NCBI GenBank assembly: GCA_000310025.1
Contig: FN649751.1
Coordinates: 5,679,938 to 5,743,937 of the forward strand
Origin: Ectocarpus siliculosus
Taxonomy: Eukaryota; Sar; Phaeophyceae; Ectocarpales; Ectocarpaceae
Length of the DNA: 64,000 nucleotides
Direction of reading: 5' to 3'
Below the pieces are notes generated by a model. The model was not told the origin of the DNA. It ran no database searches and was given only the letters and a program-made list of their open reading frames with translations. Numbering within the stretch: position 1 is the first letter of the stretch; every line of letters begins with the position of its first letter. Positions 11,888-23,481 of this stretch are shown here, in pieces. A program made the translations under genes and the position numbers.

Positions 11888-14414
11888 ATATCGTTAAAGG
11901 CTGGATTGTTGATGTAAAGAACGCAGGGAGAACGCGGCATCCACTCTGTACCAAAAATAATAAGCCGTGTTCATGTTTGTATTATCTCCCGTGTAGCATA
12001 TTGGGCGCCTTTTGATGTCAAGGCGGGCGGGCGAGGGAAGGTTGGCTTGTTCTCTCCCGCTCGTTTTGTACCCCCAGTACAGCGGTATTGTAGGAGGTGG
12101 GGCCTTTCCCTTTGAGATGAAGTGATCGACCACCGTGCGCAGAAACGCGTTGGGCTCGCGAAAAAAGACATGACGAGAATGTACAAAAAGATGAGAGACA
12201 GGCAATTCCACAGTAGTTTATGGTCTCGATGCATCGCCCCTCTCTCCCCTTTTTTGCCCGCTTTAGTCGCTGACGTTGTCGGAAGTCTGCTGCAAGGACG
12301 CAAAGGACTGTTTTTGTCCGGTTCTTGACGGGGGAACGCTGGAACCCCAACGGCGTGTGCCCCAAAATCAAACATCACTCTACAAAGGACGTCTTCGCGT
12401 TCGGGTCGGGGATACCCGGTAAACGTTGCCCAGCTCTCCTTGAGGTAAAAGGAGGGAGGGGGGGGGGGGCGTAGGCTAGTACAACGAGGGCCTGATCAAA
12501 TAGGTTGCGTCGAGCACGGAGGACTAACGAGGAATGAATATTATACGTATGTGAGACACATTGTTGTTTGAGAACCTCGATGCCGGCGCTACTGTCTGTA
12601 TGGCGTTTGCCCAACCGGTTGCTTTGATTTGTTTGCAACAAGTGGCATCACAGAGGTAGGGTTTGCTCTAAAGGTAAGGTGCATTAAACCTCCAAGCTTT
12701 GTTGGCGTTGAGCTAAATGCCCAAGGCTTGCGTTGTCCTTATCCGCGGTGCCACAACAACATGGACGGATTCACGTGCTGGTGCGATGGAATCAAGCGAG
12801 TTGTGCTGGTACAAAATCTGGTACGCGGCCCGTGCCTGGTGACGAGCAGCTGTTGTTGCGATGAGTCGAGGGTCCTTTCTAGCGTCCGCACAAAAAAGGC
12901 AAGAACACGCAGTGCACGGTGGCATTGCGGCAACCGATGGCCGCATGTGGCAAGCATTCCGCATGTGGCAAGCATACCTGCGCGTTCTTTGGCCGCAGAT
13001 TGCGCCGTACAAATTTCCCCCCCCAAGGTTTCGCCAAAGCGCAACATATTTACATGTATTGACACCGGGAGCCGTTTAACGGCCACAAAAAACCAAACAC
13101 GATACGGCATAGAGTTGCAACAGGCACGCGACGACGGTACAGCAGCCGAGGTCCCCCAATGTGAATTTTCTTCAACGACTGACCGACCTGATACTGCTAT
13201 ACCCAAACCACGCCCCACCACAAAAGCACCACGCGCACCGTCCCCAGCACCAACGATACTCAAGCTCAAAGTTCAGCACGCCTTACCGAAAGCGGGTACA
13301 CAGTACTTGGTTGACGCCAGGTAGTAGGCCAACCAAGCCGCCACGCAACCAAGACGCAATTCGCAACTCCCAGCCTAGTAGAATACCGCATGGGAAATCC
13401 TCGACAGGAAACTACACGAGTTTTTCTTTTTCCAGCGCCGGAAGGAAATCCCAACCCAACAATTTTTAGGGGGGGGGGGGGGAGAGAACGAGGCACCTAC
13501 AAAAACACGACGTGCTGTCACCTTTCCCGCCGCATTGGCCATAAACCTACCCTGGCGTGCCAGTAGCGACGTCGACAGAATGACTAGCTGCACCCGCTTA
13601 GCTACATCCGCTTCAGCCAACTACTTCGGCATATGGCGGAGTTGTGTTCGCCAACGGGCACGAGATGGGTGATCCGAGCTCCGTGATCCAGACGCAGCCG
13701 GGGCGGGCGGCGCTCCATCTTCCCATCGAACTACACCGCCCCCCCGCCCCGCGCAAAAGCTACAACAGCGGCCCCCTGTCGTTGCTGCTTGCTGCGGAAC
13801 ACTACCAGAAAAAAGGTCACGACCGCCTTCCCTCCCGTACGGGAAATGAACCAACGCGGCTGCTTGCTACATCCGAGGGATGTGGTGCTGAGCAGGGCCC
13901 GCCCAGTATCCACCACAACCCTCCATACCTCAGCAGTAGTAGTGGCGCTCACCAAAAAATGCCACACGAAGCCTCAACTCACGCTCCCCGCGGCGGGCAG
14001 TGCTCCTATCCTCCTCTGGCAGCGTTAACCCCCGCACCCTCCCAAGCCTTCGTCATGGACCGCTCCTCTCGTCATAAGGGTACATGCATCAATCTCCTCC
14101 GCCACCTTTTTGGAAAAAAAACAGCCAGTTGCTCCCGGAATACCCCGCACAGAAGTCCGCTCGTGCGCTAGCTCCCGTCCGGTCACCGGTCCACCAAACC
14201 GTGCGCGACTACAGCCCCCCGCCCATCCCGTGTGGCGCTTTTGTAGCTCGTTCGTTGGGTCCTTCATCTGACCCTCCGCGCCTAGCTGATTCTCGATCTC
14301 ATAGTAATTTAGTCACGCGTGGGGCAACTGGCAGCCAGCGGTACACGCAACTCCTCGCCGACCCTCATACCACGCCCGCGCGCGACCCCCCGTCTGAGTT
14401 GTCCTATCCTATCC
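11888..14414. other. Convergent intergenic region, no gene recognised
   Basis: This 2.5-kb region lies between the stop of the plus-strand transhydrogenase and the stop of the minus-strand ORMDL gene. Open frames here (for example 12739-13269 minus) show no familiar motif and no consistent splice pattern. An 18-bp tandem duplication (CCGCATGTGGCAAGCATT) lies at 12941-12975, and poly-G tracts lie at about 12459-12469 and 13469-13482. Confidence 0.6.
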
Positions 14415-17400
14415 TCACTCCTTCTTTACGCGGTCGTCGATGCCGGTGGTGGCGTTGATGTCGAGTATACGCACCCTGTGCATGAGGGGGGACTTTGCCA
14501 AGAGGAGGATACAGCACACCGGCAGGTTAACCGCTAGGTATCTTGGTTGGTAATCGCTAACCACCAGCGGGATCAGACACCTGAAAAAACACACATGCAC
14601 ACACAAACAAGCGCAAAGTTCGGGGGGCACGAAAATCAGGACGAAGCTGGGGAAGCAGCCGGTGAGGGCGGGCGAGGAAGGACTGAGGAGAGGTGGGTGC
14701 ATGTCATGCTTTTGGTGGCCTATCAGACGGAGGTACGCGGTGTTGCAGCGATCTCAAGTGTCCAAACTATAACGTTGGCACGATGATAAAAAAAAAGAGA
14801 CACACAGAAATTCGCAGCAAAAAAATAAAAGAAGGCATTTCTACTTCCTGCACACAACGCAACAAAAGCATGATTGCTTGGGCAAGATTCAGCGACGATC
14901 TGTAGGGCGTAAAATATACCAGGTAGGAAATAGACAAAAGTGAGTATATCCACCCCCTTTCTTAGACAAAAGTGGGTACAGTACTCAAAATTTGCTTTGC
15001 GTTGGCCGCTCGTGACAGGGCACAACCACTCAAAATATCGTTCCGATGCATAGAAAACATGCGCAGGGTCCATGCACAGGATGAACCTTCGACAAGCAAT
15101 TCTCGTGCTTGACAAGAGAAGGTATGTAGCACATCGCAAGATTCCGCCTCTATGTGGACCAAGCGTAGCATTCGCGGCAAGCCTGTTTCTGAAACCTCGA
15201 CAGCCCGTGGAGCACGATTTCTACCAATTCACAAGCAGAGCATGCCATGAACCCAAGACCCCTCATCCCGAGGCGAAAACGACGCCAATGCTTCACCACT
15301 GCTGCCTTCCATGAGAAAAATGCTGCAAAACACTATTACTTTGACTCACAAGACGGTGGGTACGATCATCATAAACTTTTTGGTCTTCGTCCACGGCACC
15401 CCTGCGTCAAGCTGCTCCCAAAACGTCAAGCCGTTCCACTCCCCCTGGGTGAACTCGTCCGGAGATCCCTTCGTCCAATGAAAGAAGTAGAACGTAATCT
15501 GGGTACCCGTTTTAAACGGATATATAGCAAAACGCGCGGGTGGGCACGAAAACGAAAACAGGAGTGCGGGGCAACAAACGGCCTTGGTTTGCGGACGGAT
15601 CGGTAGCACAAATCCAGAAAGTACATTCTGCTACGATGATCGAACCGAACTGCTGTTCAAAAACTTGAAGACAAAAAACGGAGGGGCAAGTCCACGCCAT
15701 ATACTGTGTGTGCAGCAGTTCCGGAATAGTAAATACTCGACCAAACAGCAGGTATGCCAAGATGTTTTCATATTCCAAGCTCGGCGCAAGTGCGGAGGAA
15801 AAGCAAGCGACAGACATGGCATCATCGGACAGGGGTTGTACGCGGCAGACGCCCGACCTCACGTAGGAAAGCGCCTGGCCTGTTGTTCATGTCTCCAGTA
15901 GGAGAAGGATTGGTGCTCAGTCTGGAAGGGATGCATGATCTGGTCAAACGAATAAGGAAAACAAGGAACTGTAACTCCCATAACCGCCCCCCCCCTCCCC
16001 CCATTTAGTTCGGCCAACTTACCAAGCCATGTACCACGTTCACCATTGTCGTAGACTTTGCGACGCTGAAGATCTGGGTCATGTGCACCACGCCCCAGAT
16101 GGTTGCGATAAAGAGGACATACATCACCTGCCAGAACGTGTTATATGTCGTAGCAGGAGACACAGCCATGAGAGGGAGGGTTGCGGGAGGTTGTGGCGTG
16201 CATGAGCAGCTACAATTCATACTTCCAACACAAGAATTGTCCACGTAAACACGAGTCAGCAGACTTTCAGATTCCCTGTGTGTCCGACCAAGAACATGCT
16301 TCTTGCCCCCATCGCGAGGTGCAGAGAACGTACTATGGTGCAGCTTCGTGGATAGGAATAGTGATTGTATTGTACAAACATAACAGAGAATACCGGGCCG
16401 TGAAATACCTCTTGTGACAACTGTACCCCATGCACCATATTGCCTACTTTGCTCGGTCGTTGCAGAAAACAGACACTACGAAGTACAAATATAGAGACTA
16501 TTCAAGATCCCCGTACAAGTGGACTCATCAAGAGTTCAATATACTCACCACCTTGGTGCGCGTAAGTGTCGTGTCGTCTTCGTTCAGATCCTCAATATAT
16601 TGCACACGGATACTTTGCACGGACAATATTAATAATAAATCTCTTCGATCAACGCACGGGACCCGGAATATCCGACGAACTGGCGGACGACGAAAGACAA
16701 CAAACTTTTTCGAAATATTTTGCGTGAAGTGTTCAAGCAATGCGAGAGCCTGAATTGCAAACACGGCGGCAGCGTTTAGCTTTTTTGTCGTCCGCTCCGT
16801 GAGAAGCTAGGCGACGTCCGGCCGGGCTAGTACTAAGATGGGAGACAAGGATAGAACCGTGATGTTGGCAATGATTGGTGATCTCGGTTGTGCGACAAAG
16901 CAAACATCACGATTGGACCATACTGCCTTATGACCACTTTGACCACTTTGGGTCCAAAAAGTCTTGTCCCGCGACTGCGTGAACACGGTAGTGTCTGTCT
17001 TAATCAACGACGCCACGGAGTTTGAGAATACGCCACACCACTAGCGTCCAATCTTGCATATTTCCCAGTTAGACCTAGCGAGTGGGTATGGTGGTGTCGA
17101 AATGCATCACTGCTCGCTTTGCGGACTACACACGTTTGATTTGCTTCACGGGGAACCAACCGTCGAACACTCTCCGCCTTTCGCACGTGTTGCCACCAAA
17201 GCACGCCTAGAGGAAACGGCAAGCGGCTGAAACGTTTTTGGTTGTGTTGGGTAGGCTAGGCTGTCACACAAGCAGAATGTCAAGTTATGGTGGCACGTTT
17301 TTTGCTGCATGCTGCGTTGGCGTTTTCATTGACGGGGCGTCCGTGGGCTGGGCCTGAATAGTCGAAGTTGTGTTTATGGGCCTTTGCGGATAACAATCTT

Positions 17401-18872
17401 TAGGAGGACTCATAGTGCTGATGATTTTAAGGAGAACGGTCACGAGCAGGTACCATCTCACCTGCTATAAACAGTATTAGGTGTTCATGCAAGTTCTTGG
17501 TTCAGAATTACTTACGATCAGGGTAGGCTAATGTGGTGAGAGTGGCTTTCAGTCTAGTCTTCAGGGCGTTATCTTGGAACTACGAACAACTGTCAGCATA
17601 TTTTCTGCGCACATAGACAACTGGACCGACCTGTGCAGGGCAGTAGATAAGGACCAAGGGTACGGTAGGATGATGTGGTGACCAAGGGCAGTTCTCAAAT
17701 GTAATATATAAGCCAATAGCTGCAAGGTGCACCACCATAGGCACAAGTTGAACCAATCAGAGAGCAGAGTTGAGGCATATCATAGATGATGACGTAAGTC
17801 TCTGTAACGACATTTGAGGTGGGACCATCCGGAAGCTTGGCTCTGTTAAGCCTCGCTCACATGACGATGACTCTTTGCTCTCTACCCTCAGTCTGACACG
17901 TCCAGAGCTGTGTGCAGAATCGCCGCGATTCGCAATAAGAGACGAACTGCCGGGCCAAACAACGCTTGAACGCAAGTGCATGCACACATCCAAGCTAGAA
18001 CCTGCAGAAGTAAAGAGGAGGAACTACAGTAGGTCTCCCCTATAGGTGGGTTTCGGATTTCTCGTTCTCATGTAGGCGTTTTTGTTACGGGACATAACCT
18101 TGGCCTTGAGATTTCGGAGAGACCCTGTTGGCCTACCGAGATATCCACGTGTTCCACCATGGACAAACGTAAACAGTGTTCTCCCTTCGTCTCAGAATTG
18201 TACTTATTGTGGGCACAGCTTAGATCTGCAGTACCACACAAGTACAATACAATAGCAGTCTCGGGAGTTACCTTGCAATGCGCAAGTCATGCGTGCCGCA
18301 TCGATGCGGCTCTCGCAAACATCTCAAGGTCATGTGTTAAACAGATTGTTAACGCACAGGTGACATACACAAAAAGCTTAGACACCACCCCCCCCAACGC
18401 GCTCTGGTTCAGGTGCACAGAGTGAGGCAGGAGAGCGCGGCACCTAAAACTTACCGGTAGCAAATGTCGAGGAATCCGCTGGCTGGGAACGAACGCGAGA
18501 ACGTTGCACTATTTTTCGTCAGGGCGGGGGAACTACAAAATGCATGGACGTCCAGCGAGAGGGAGGAAGGCCCGTTTTTTTGTGTTTAATGGTATGTAGA
18601 AAATTAACAATTGCAGCAAACCAGCAATTACGTCAAGTAGGAACCCTGTGCGTTATGTCCTCCAGCCAGCAGCAGTACTATCGAACGCATCCAAACAGCG
18701 CAGAGGAAGCAAGGAGGCAACTCAACTCACTCACCCACGTATACGAGTTCTGCATCCACTCGGTGTTCTTGTTCGACATTCCCCCCGCTGAAATGTCGCC
18801 GTGAAGAGAGTGGTCTCCGTCCGAGCTGACAGCATACTTTCGCTGGTACAAGAGGTCTTGCTCCGACGACAT
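14415..18872 (-). CDS. ORMDL: ORMDL-family ER sphingolipid regulator
   Basis: ORM/ORMDL proteins are small ER membrane proteins that restrain serine palmitoyltransferase. Exons are 18872-18735, 16127-16023, 15498-15350 and 14580-14415, all GT-AG, with total length a multiple of three, giving 185 residues. Family marks appear in order: NKNTEWMQNSYTW (the NxNTxxM...W pattern), a transmembrane stretch from VMYVLFIATIWGVVHM, MVNVVHGL, FHWTKGSPDEF, LTFWEQLDAGV, FMMIVPTVL, then NLPVCCILLLAKSPLMHRVRILDIN. The core aligns without gaps to animal ORMDL as I recall it. About 30 extra residues precede the core at the N-terminus. The start is the first ATG in the open frame (MSSEQDLL), though the frame stays open upstream, so a longer form cannot be excluded. 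Intron 1 is 2.6 kb and contains no gene I recognise. Confidence 0.9.
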
Positions 18873-19557
18873 CGAGCGACCTCCTAGCCTGCCAGCTATG
18901 CTTGGCCTCCTCCACACAGGTAGTAGTTGATGCCGATGGGAGCTTGCCCCGTCTTTAGCGGTAAGCAGAAGAGTAATCGACGCGTTGCCGCGTGGTGTTT
19001 GGTATTATTGTAATGTCAACTTCAATCCTCTTTGCTCTCCTCTTCGGAATCCTCTCCGTCCCAATTTCAGTGGCAGGCACTTCAAGTCCTTGCCCCTTGT
19101 GATTTGCAAAGATGCCAATGGATGGATACTTGGACCCCACGACAGAGAGGAGAGACAAGCTACAGGCCAGCAGCAGGAGAGCAGTGTTGCAAGCTGGTCA
19201 AGCTATGTAGGAGCTTGGGGGCTCCGGTGCACAATCCTGAAACCCCCCCCCCCCTGCCCAATCAAAACCATGTGGAGTTTTTTCGTTGTGTTTTGTATGA
19301 CCTATCTCTGATCGGGTACTACTGAAGCGTCGCTCGTTATCGCGACCTACCCTCTGCGGCCTTGCGTCCCTAGCTCCGATCATACAGAGGGAATATTCTA
19401 TGGTACATGTCTGTCTGTGGCTTCAGGTTTGAACGCGACAAGGGTTCCTCAGCCAGCGGTTTACAGCAGTAAGTAAGCCTAACGTACTACAAGCATACAC
19501 GGGATTCATCTTGAAAATTCATGGGATTTTTTTCAACACATCTAAACAGTGTCTTAC
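18873..19557. other. 5' flank of ORMDL, no other gene seen
   Basis: This holds the presumptive promoter and 5' UTR of the minus-strand ORMDL gene. I see no core-promoter motif I would defend and no coding exon. Confidence 0.5.
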
Positions 19558-19629
19558 CGCTTAGCTGGTTCCCGTAGAGGTACAGATCTTGAAGCGCTGC
19601 GAGCTTTCCCAGCGCCGGCGGCTTGGGAC
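19558..19629 (-). pseudogene. Solitary leucine-rich-repeat exon, 24 residues
   Basis: A 72-nt stretch with a CTTACAG acceptor and a GTAAGAC donor encodes exactly one plant-type LRR (PPALGKLAALQDLYLYGNQLSG) in phase 1-1, so it can be inserted or removed without changing frame. In Ectocarpus, LRR receptor-like genes are built from such one-repeat exons. I found no second LRR exon, kinase or ROCO domain on either side. This is either a remnant of exon shuffling or an exon of a gene whose other parts I cannot identify. Coding origin is near certain; current function is doubtful. Confidence 0.75.
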
Positions 19630-21537
19630 CTGTAAGTGGAAGAAGGAAGACGGAGTGGTGATGGTTGCGGGTCAAAACAAAAAAATGCCCCGGCTAGACC
19701 AAGTGACTACTACTGCTGTACATACATACATACTGCGGCTGTCAATAATTAATTGTACGCCCCTATACACTCAAACGAGACTTGCTTCGTTTACTGCCTG
19801 TTACTACATAAGATGGGCACTATTAATAGGCTACTCGTAATGAATATATAAATGCAGAATATCAGTACAAAAACAGATGGGGGTAGAGTAGATCACTCGG
19901 TAGACTATACGTGTGAGGAAGCGCAACAAATAATAAATGGCCTTCTTCTAGAGCTAGATTTAGACTAACATCGGGCGGGGTTGGCTCCTCCATGCAGTGG
20001 TTACCACCACACATTTTGATTGTCTCATTGGCGTCAAGCAAGCAACACCCACCACCTTCATATATATGTAGCTTTCAGATTCTTCTTCACAAAAAAGAAC
20101 AGCAGTAATATGTAACAGCGCATTCGCTCAATCCACTCACTCATCACTTACTCCCGATCGATGTTGTTGTGGTGAATCTGCATGTATGTGTGTATGTAGT
20201 GTGGAGTAGTACCAGGGAACGAAATAGAGTGAGTGAGTGATGATGACTAAATGCCTGCCTGTGTCCTGTAACCAATGACTAGGTTACGAAGTGAAGGATA
20301 ATAGCGTAGAGGAGACCGGCGGGTAACACACAACCCTACTAGCAGCTACAGCAGGGTAACGCCTTACATAGCTGTTGTTAATTCACCCACGAATATTATT
20401 GAAAGCGTATAGTTTACCCAAGAGAAACAATACAAACCTTTTCCTTGGAAGCTCTTTCGGAGTCACAGGCTTGTTGTACTCCGTGCACCAACGTACTGCT
20501 ATTACGTAATTACGCGAGATGCTAGCGCATGGCATCATCCATCTCGGCCACGGCATCTTTTGGCATCACCCAGCAGCACACGTAGGACGTTTCGTGGCTG
20601 GCTGAAAATAATATTTCATGATATATCACGTGAATATAATTAATTAAGGGTATTCGGATATATGGTAAGCACGCGCACCAAAGGACTCGCGAATCACCGG
20701 CCACCAACAGCAGGAATACCTATCTGCCGGCTAGCTAGATAATATGACTGTAATAATGTAGAGGGCTAGGCGAACGCTCCGCCGCGGGACCAAACGCGAA
20801 GGAAGCCCCTACAACACGGCGGCACCGTTTTTAATACCAACCCGAAACACACCATTCCTGCATGCAAAAATCTACCGTTGACGGTTACATATATATGCCA
20901 GTCGCACGCAAGATCGCCAGCCAACAAAGTTAGCTGAGCCTGTCTCATCGGTATGCAAAATACATCGCGTTTTTTTAAGTTCAATGTAGATTCCATTTAA
21001 AGTATATTATTATTCGTCGCTACGCTGCTGTCAACACCGCTGGGGACCACCGAAAGCCGTAGAGCAAAACTCCGCATGAACAGGGAAAAACTCACACCTA
21101 CTTTAAAACACTACCACCCAGCTGCACCGCCACCAAAAATCACGCTCCTCCATGATGATTCTTTTGTTTCTACAAAACTACAACCTCTTAAATAAGCAAT
21201 TAAATAAACCATTTAGGTCCGGCCTACAGATGAGGTGAACGATCGCCAAACGAAGCGCCCAGGCGTGCGAAAATTGGGAGAAGCACAAATCCATGAGTGG
21301 AGGACAAGAAAGATAAAAACAACGTGCTTCCGTCGCCCGCATTCCTTCCCTCTTCTAACCGTCCGTTCGCCCGTCCGCTTGGTTCGCTCGACGGCATGTG
21401 CATGATGAAACTATTATACCTACCAACGCTCATCGTACATACCTGCCAATCAATACCGACCTTAACCATGTGCGTGCTGATGCACGTACGCTTCAAACCC
21501 ATCCATTTTGTGCCCCCCCCCCCCCCCCCCCCCCCCC

Positions 21538-21617
21538 NNNNNNNNNNNNNNNNNNNNNNNNNNNNNNNNNNNNNNNNNNNNNNNNNNNNNNNNNNNNNNN
21601 NNNNNNNNNNNNNNNNN
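21538..21617. other. Assembly gap (80 N) flanked by a repeated read end
   Basis: Eighty N follow a long poly-C run. The sequence after the gap (21618-21690) repeats the sequence before it (about 21459-21537) almost base for base, from CTTAACCAT to TTTTGTGCCCCC. The second copy is degraded toward homopolymers, as a poor-quality read of the same locus would be. Confidence 0.85.
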
Positions 21618-22832
21618 GCCCTTAACCATTGGGGGGGGGATGCAGGTTGGTTTAAAACCCCTCCTTTTTGTGCCCCCCCCCCCCCCCCCCACCGCCCCGC
21701 CCCGCCCCGCCCCCAAGGTCCTAGGTAGCAAGCTCTCCAATCACTAATTGCGAGGAAACCATGGGACACGATTCAGCCCACACGACGTCAAGAAAAGCAA
21801 TATTTCAGTTTGCGTATTCTAGCTTGACGTGTAGGGGTGGGCAAGAGAGAGGGACCTTAAGTTCCGCGCAAAGCCGCCCACTGACTGCGTTTTCTTGTGG
21901 TTCCGTGCTTTTCGTTGTATTACCATCATGAGACTAGAACCCACCAAAACTCACAGATCGCAGTTATGATAACTTGTTATGTTGTGTGTCTAGGACATCG
22001 GTAGAACGCCGGTACACAAGTCATGCTTCCAACAAGGCCCCAGCTACCACAACCTCTTTGCAGTACATATTGGCAACTGAGCTGCACTCGCACCAACGAC
22101 GCGTGCGCGAAGTACAGATCAGAACAAAAAAGGAAAACAACTCGGGCCTTTTCATGTAGCCAACCACAGCAAGCGCAAAAGTGCGGCTACTACTATCGTT
22201 CGCTCCCAACCCTTTTATCCCCCCCCCGAATCATCATTAATTCCCGCTTCCCGCACCATTTATTCCAAACGGGAAACATGTTCGTAACGACTTCGTAAGT
22301 TCCAAGTTGAGCACACACACTCCGCAAGAAGCACTCACCGTATATCTTAGCAGGTGAACCGCCACACACACACAGGTACGCCATACCACACGCACTCCAG
22401 ATTACCCCCCCCCTCCCCCCGCAACCTGTCTCTCGCATGAGACTTTTATGGTGTTCCAAGCGATATCGCGGGAACGTACCAACGCCACCAACATACATGC
22501 AGACCCCCGGCCCAAGCAAGCAATCGCACAATTCTTGGTGCAACGCTGCTTGCCGTGGAGAGGGCAATAGGCCCACCCGGGCAACGAGTAGCGTGCGCAC
22601 GTGCCGGCTGCCGGCTTTGAGACCGTCGCGCAGCGGCGTACATTCCTCGCCCCCGTTCAGGTAACCATCTAAGCAACACACACACGATACACCACCCTAC
22701 ATCACAACGCTTGAAAGCGCTTTGGACTTGTCCCGTATTAGTTTTTCTTCCCTCTCCGCCGCCCCATCTCAACTTGACCCCCACGCTACGCTCTTTGCAT
22801 GACACCTCACACTGTTGCGGATTTGGGTGGAG

Positions 22833-22896
22833 ATGCCGTTGCCCAAATCATGGAAACATCACTCACAAACCGCACAGACGCGCAATGCCAACACAG
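22833..22896 (+). CDS. Myb/SANT-like exon, partial
   Basis: The reading DAVAQIMETSLTNRTDAQCQHR resembles the recognition helix of a Myb repeat, whose signature is R-T-x-x-Q-C-x-x-R-(Y/W). The exon ends CAACACAG before GTACAC. The conserved Trp that should precede it and the rest of the repeat were not found in phase on either side, so the remaining exons are missing, unrecognised, or the gene is broken. The acceptor at 22831-22832 is a guess. Confidence 0.35.
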
Positions 22897-23481
22897 GTAC
22901 ACGGTTAGGGGTGATGTAGTAAAATGCATGAAACTTCTCTTCTTCGCCCTCCCCCCCCCCCTCCCCTTCCCCGCCCCCGGCTCCCTCACGACGCACACTC
23001 ACACGTAACCACCGCACAAAGCATAAGAAAAGAGAAGGCTTGTCTTTGGCCCTCACCTGCAATCGAAGGAAAAAAGCACATCACCCAGCAGCTCACGGAA
23101 CAACGAGAACGGAACCAACACTATCCGGTTTGCGGCCTCTGCCGGCCATTCCCTTTCTCCACACACCACTGCACAAAACACAAGCCCTCTCATCCTTAAC
23201 CCAGCTCACGAACGAGGGTATCGTGCCAAAGCGCACTGACTTGTCTATCTCGGACGGAATGGGGGGTGGGGGGGGGAGAGGGAGATAGAGGAGGAGTCAA
23301 GAAGCACCAAAATCATCCGCCCTCTTGTCTCTCTCTCTCTCGTGACGCGGTCCTACCTGGAGTTCACCACAATCAAATCGAAATCATCCTCTCGACCCCG
23401 CGCCCTTCGTCTCGGACCTTTCTTTTCGTCGGGGGTCTTGTTTTCTTTTCATTCTTTCTACCGCCGCCTGAGCTGTTGCAT

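Larger units (their letters stand above)
19630..23481. other. Gene-poor region with an assembly gap
   Basis: This is mostly non-coding and in places AT-rich (about 19680-20700). It contains the N run at 21538-21617 and a Myb-like exon at about 22833-22896. I recognise no complete gene. Poly-C tracts lie at 21513-21537, 21674-21690 and 22949-22960. Confidence 0.5.

Noticed and set aside
12739-13269. 176-residue minus-strand open frame in the convergent spacer
   Set aside because: No family resemblance, and it contains an 18-bp tandem duplication; best treated as chance.
15288-15335. Extra ORMDL exon after TTTTGCAG at about 15335
   Set aside because: It breaks the phase and the ungapped alignment; joining 15350 directly to 14580 gives the expected length.
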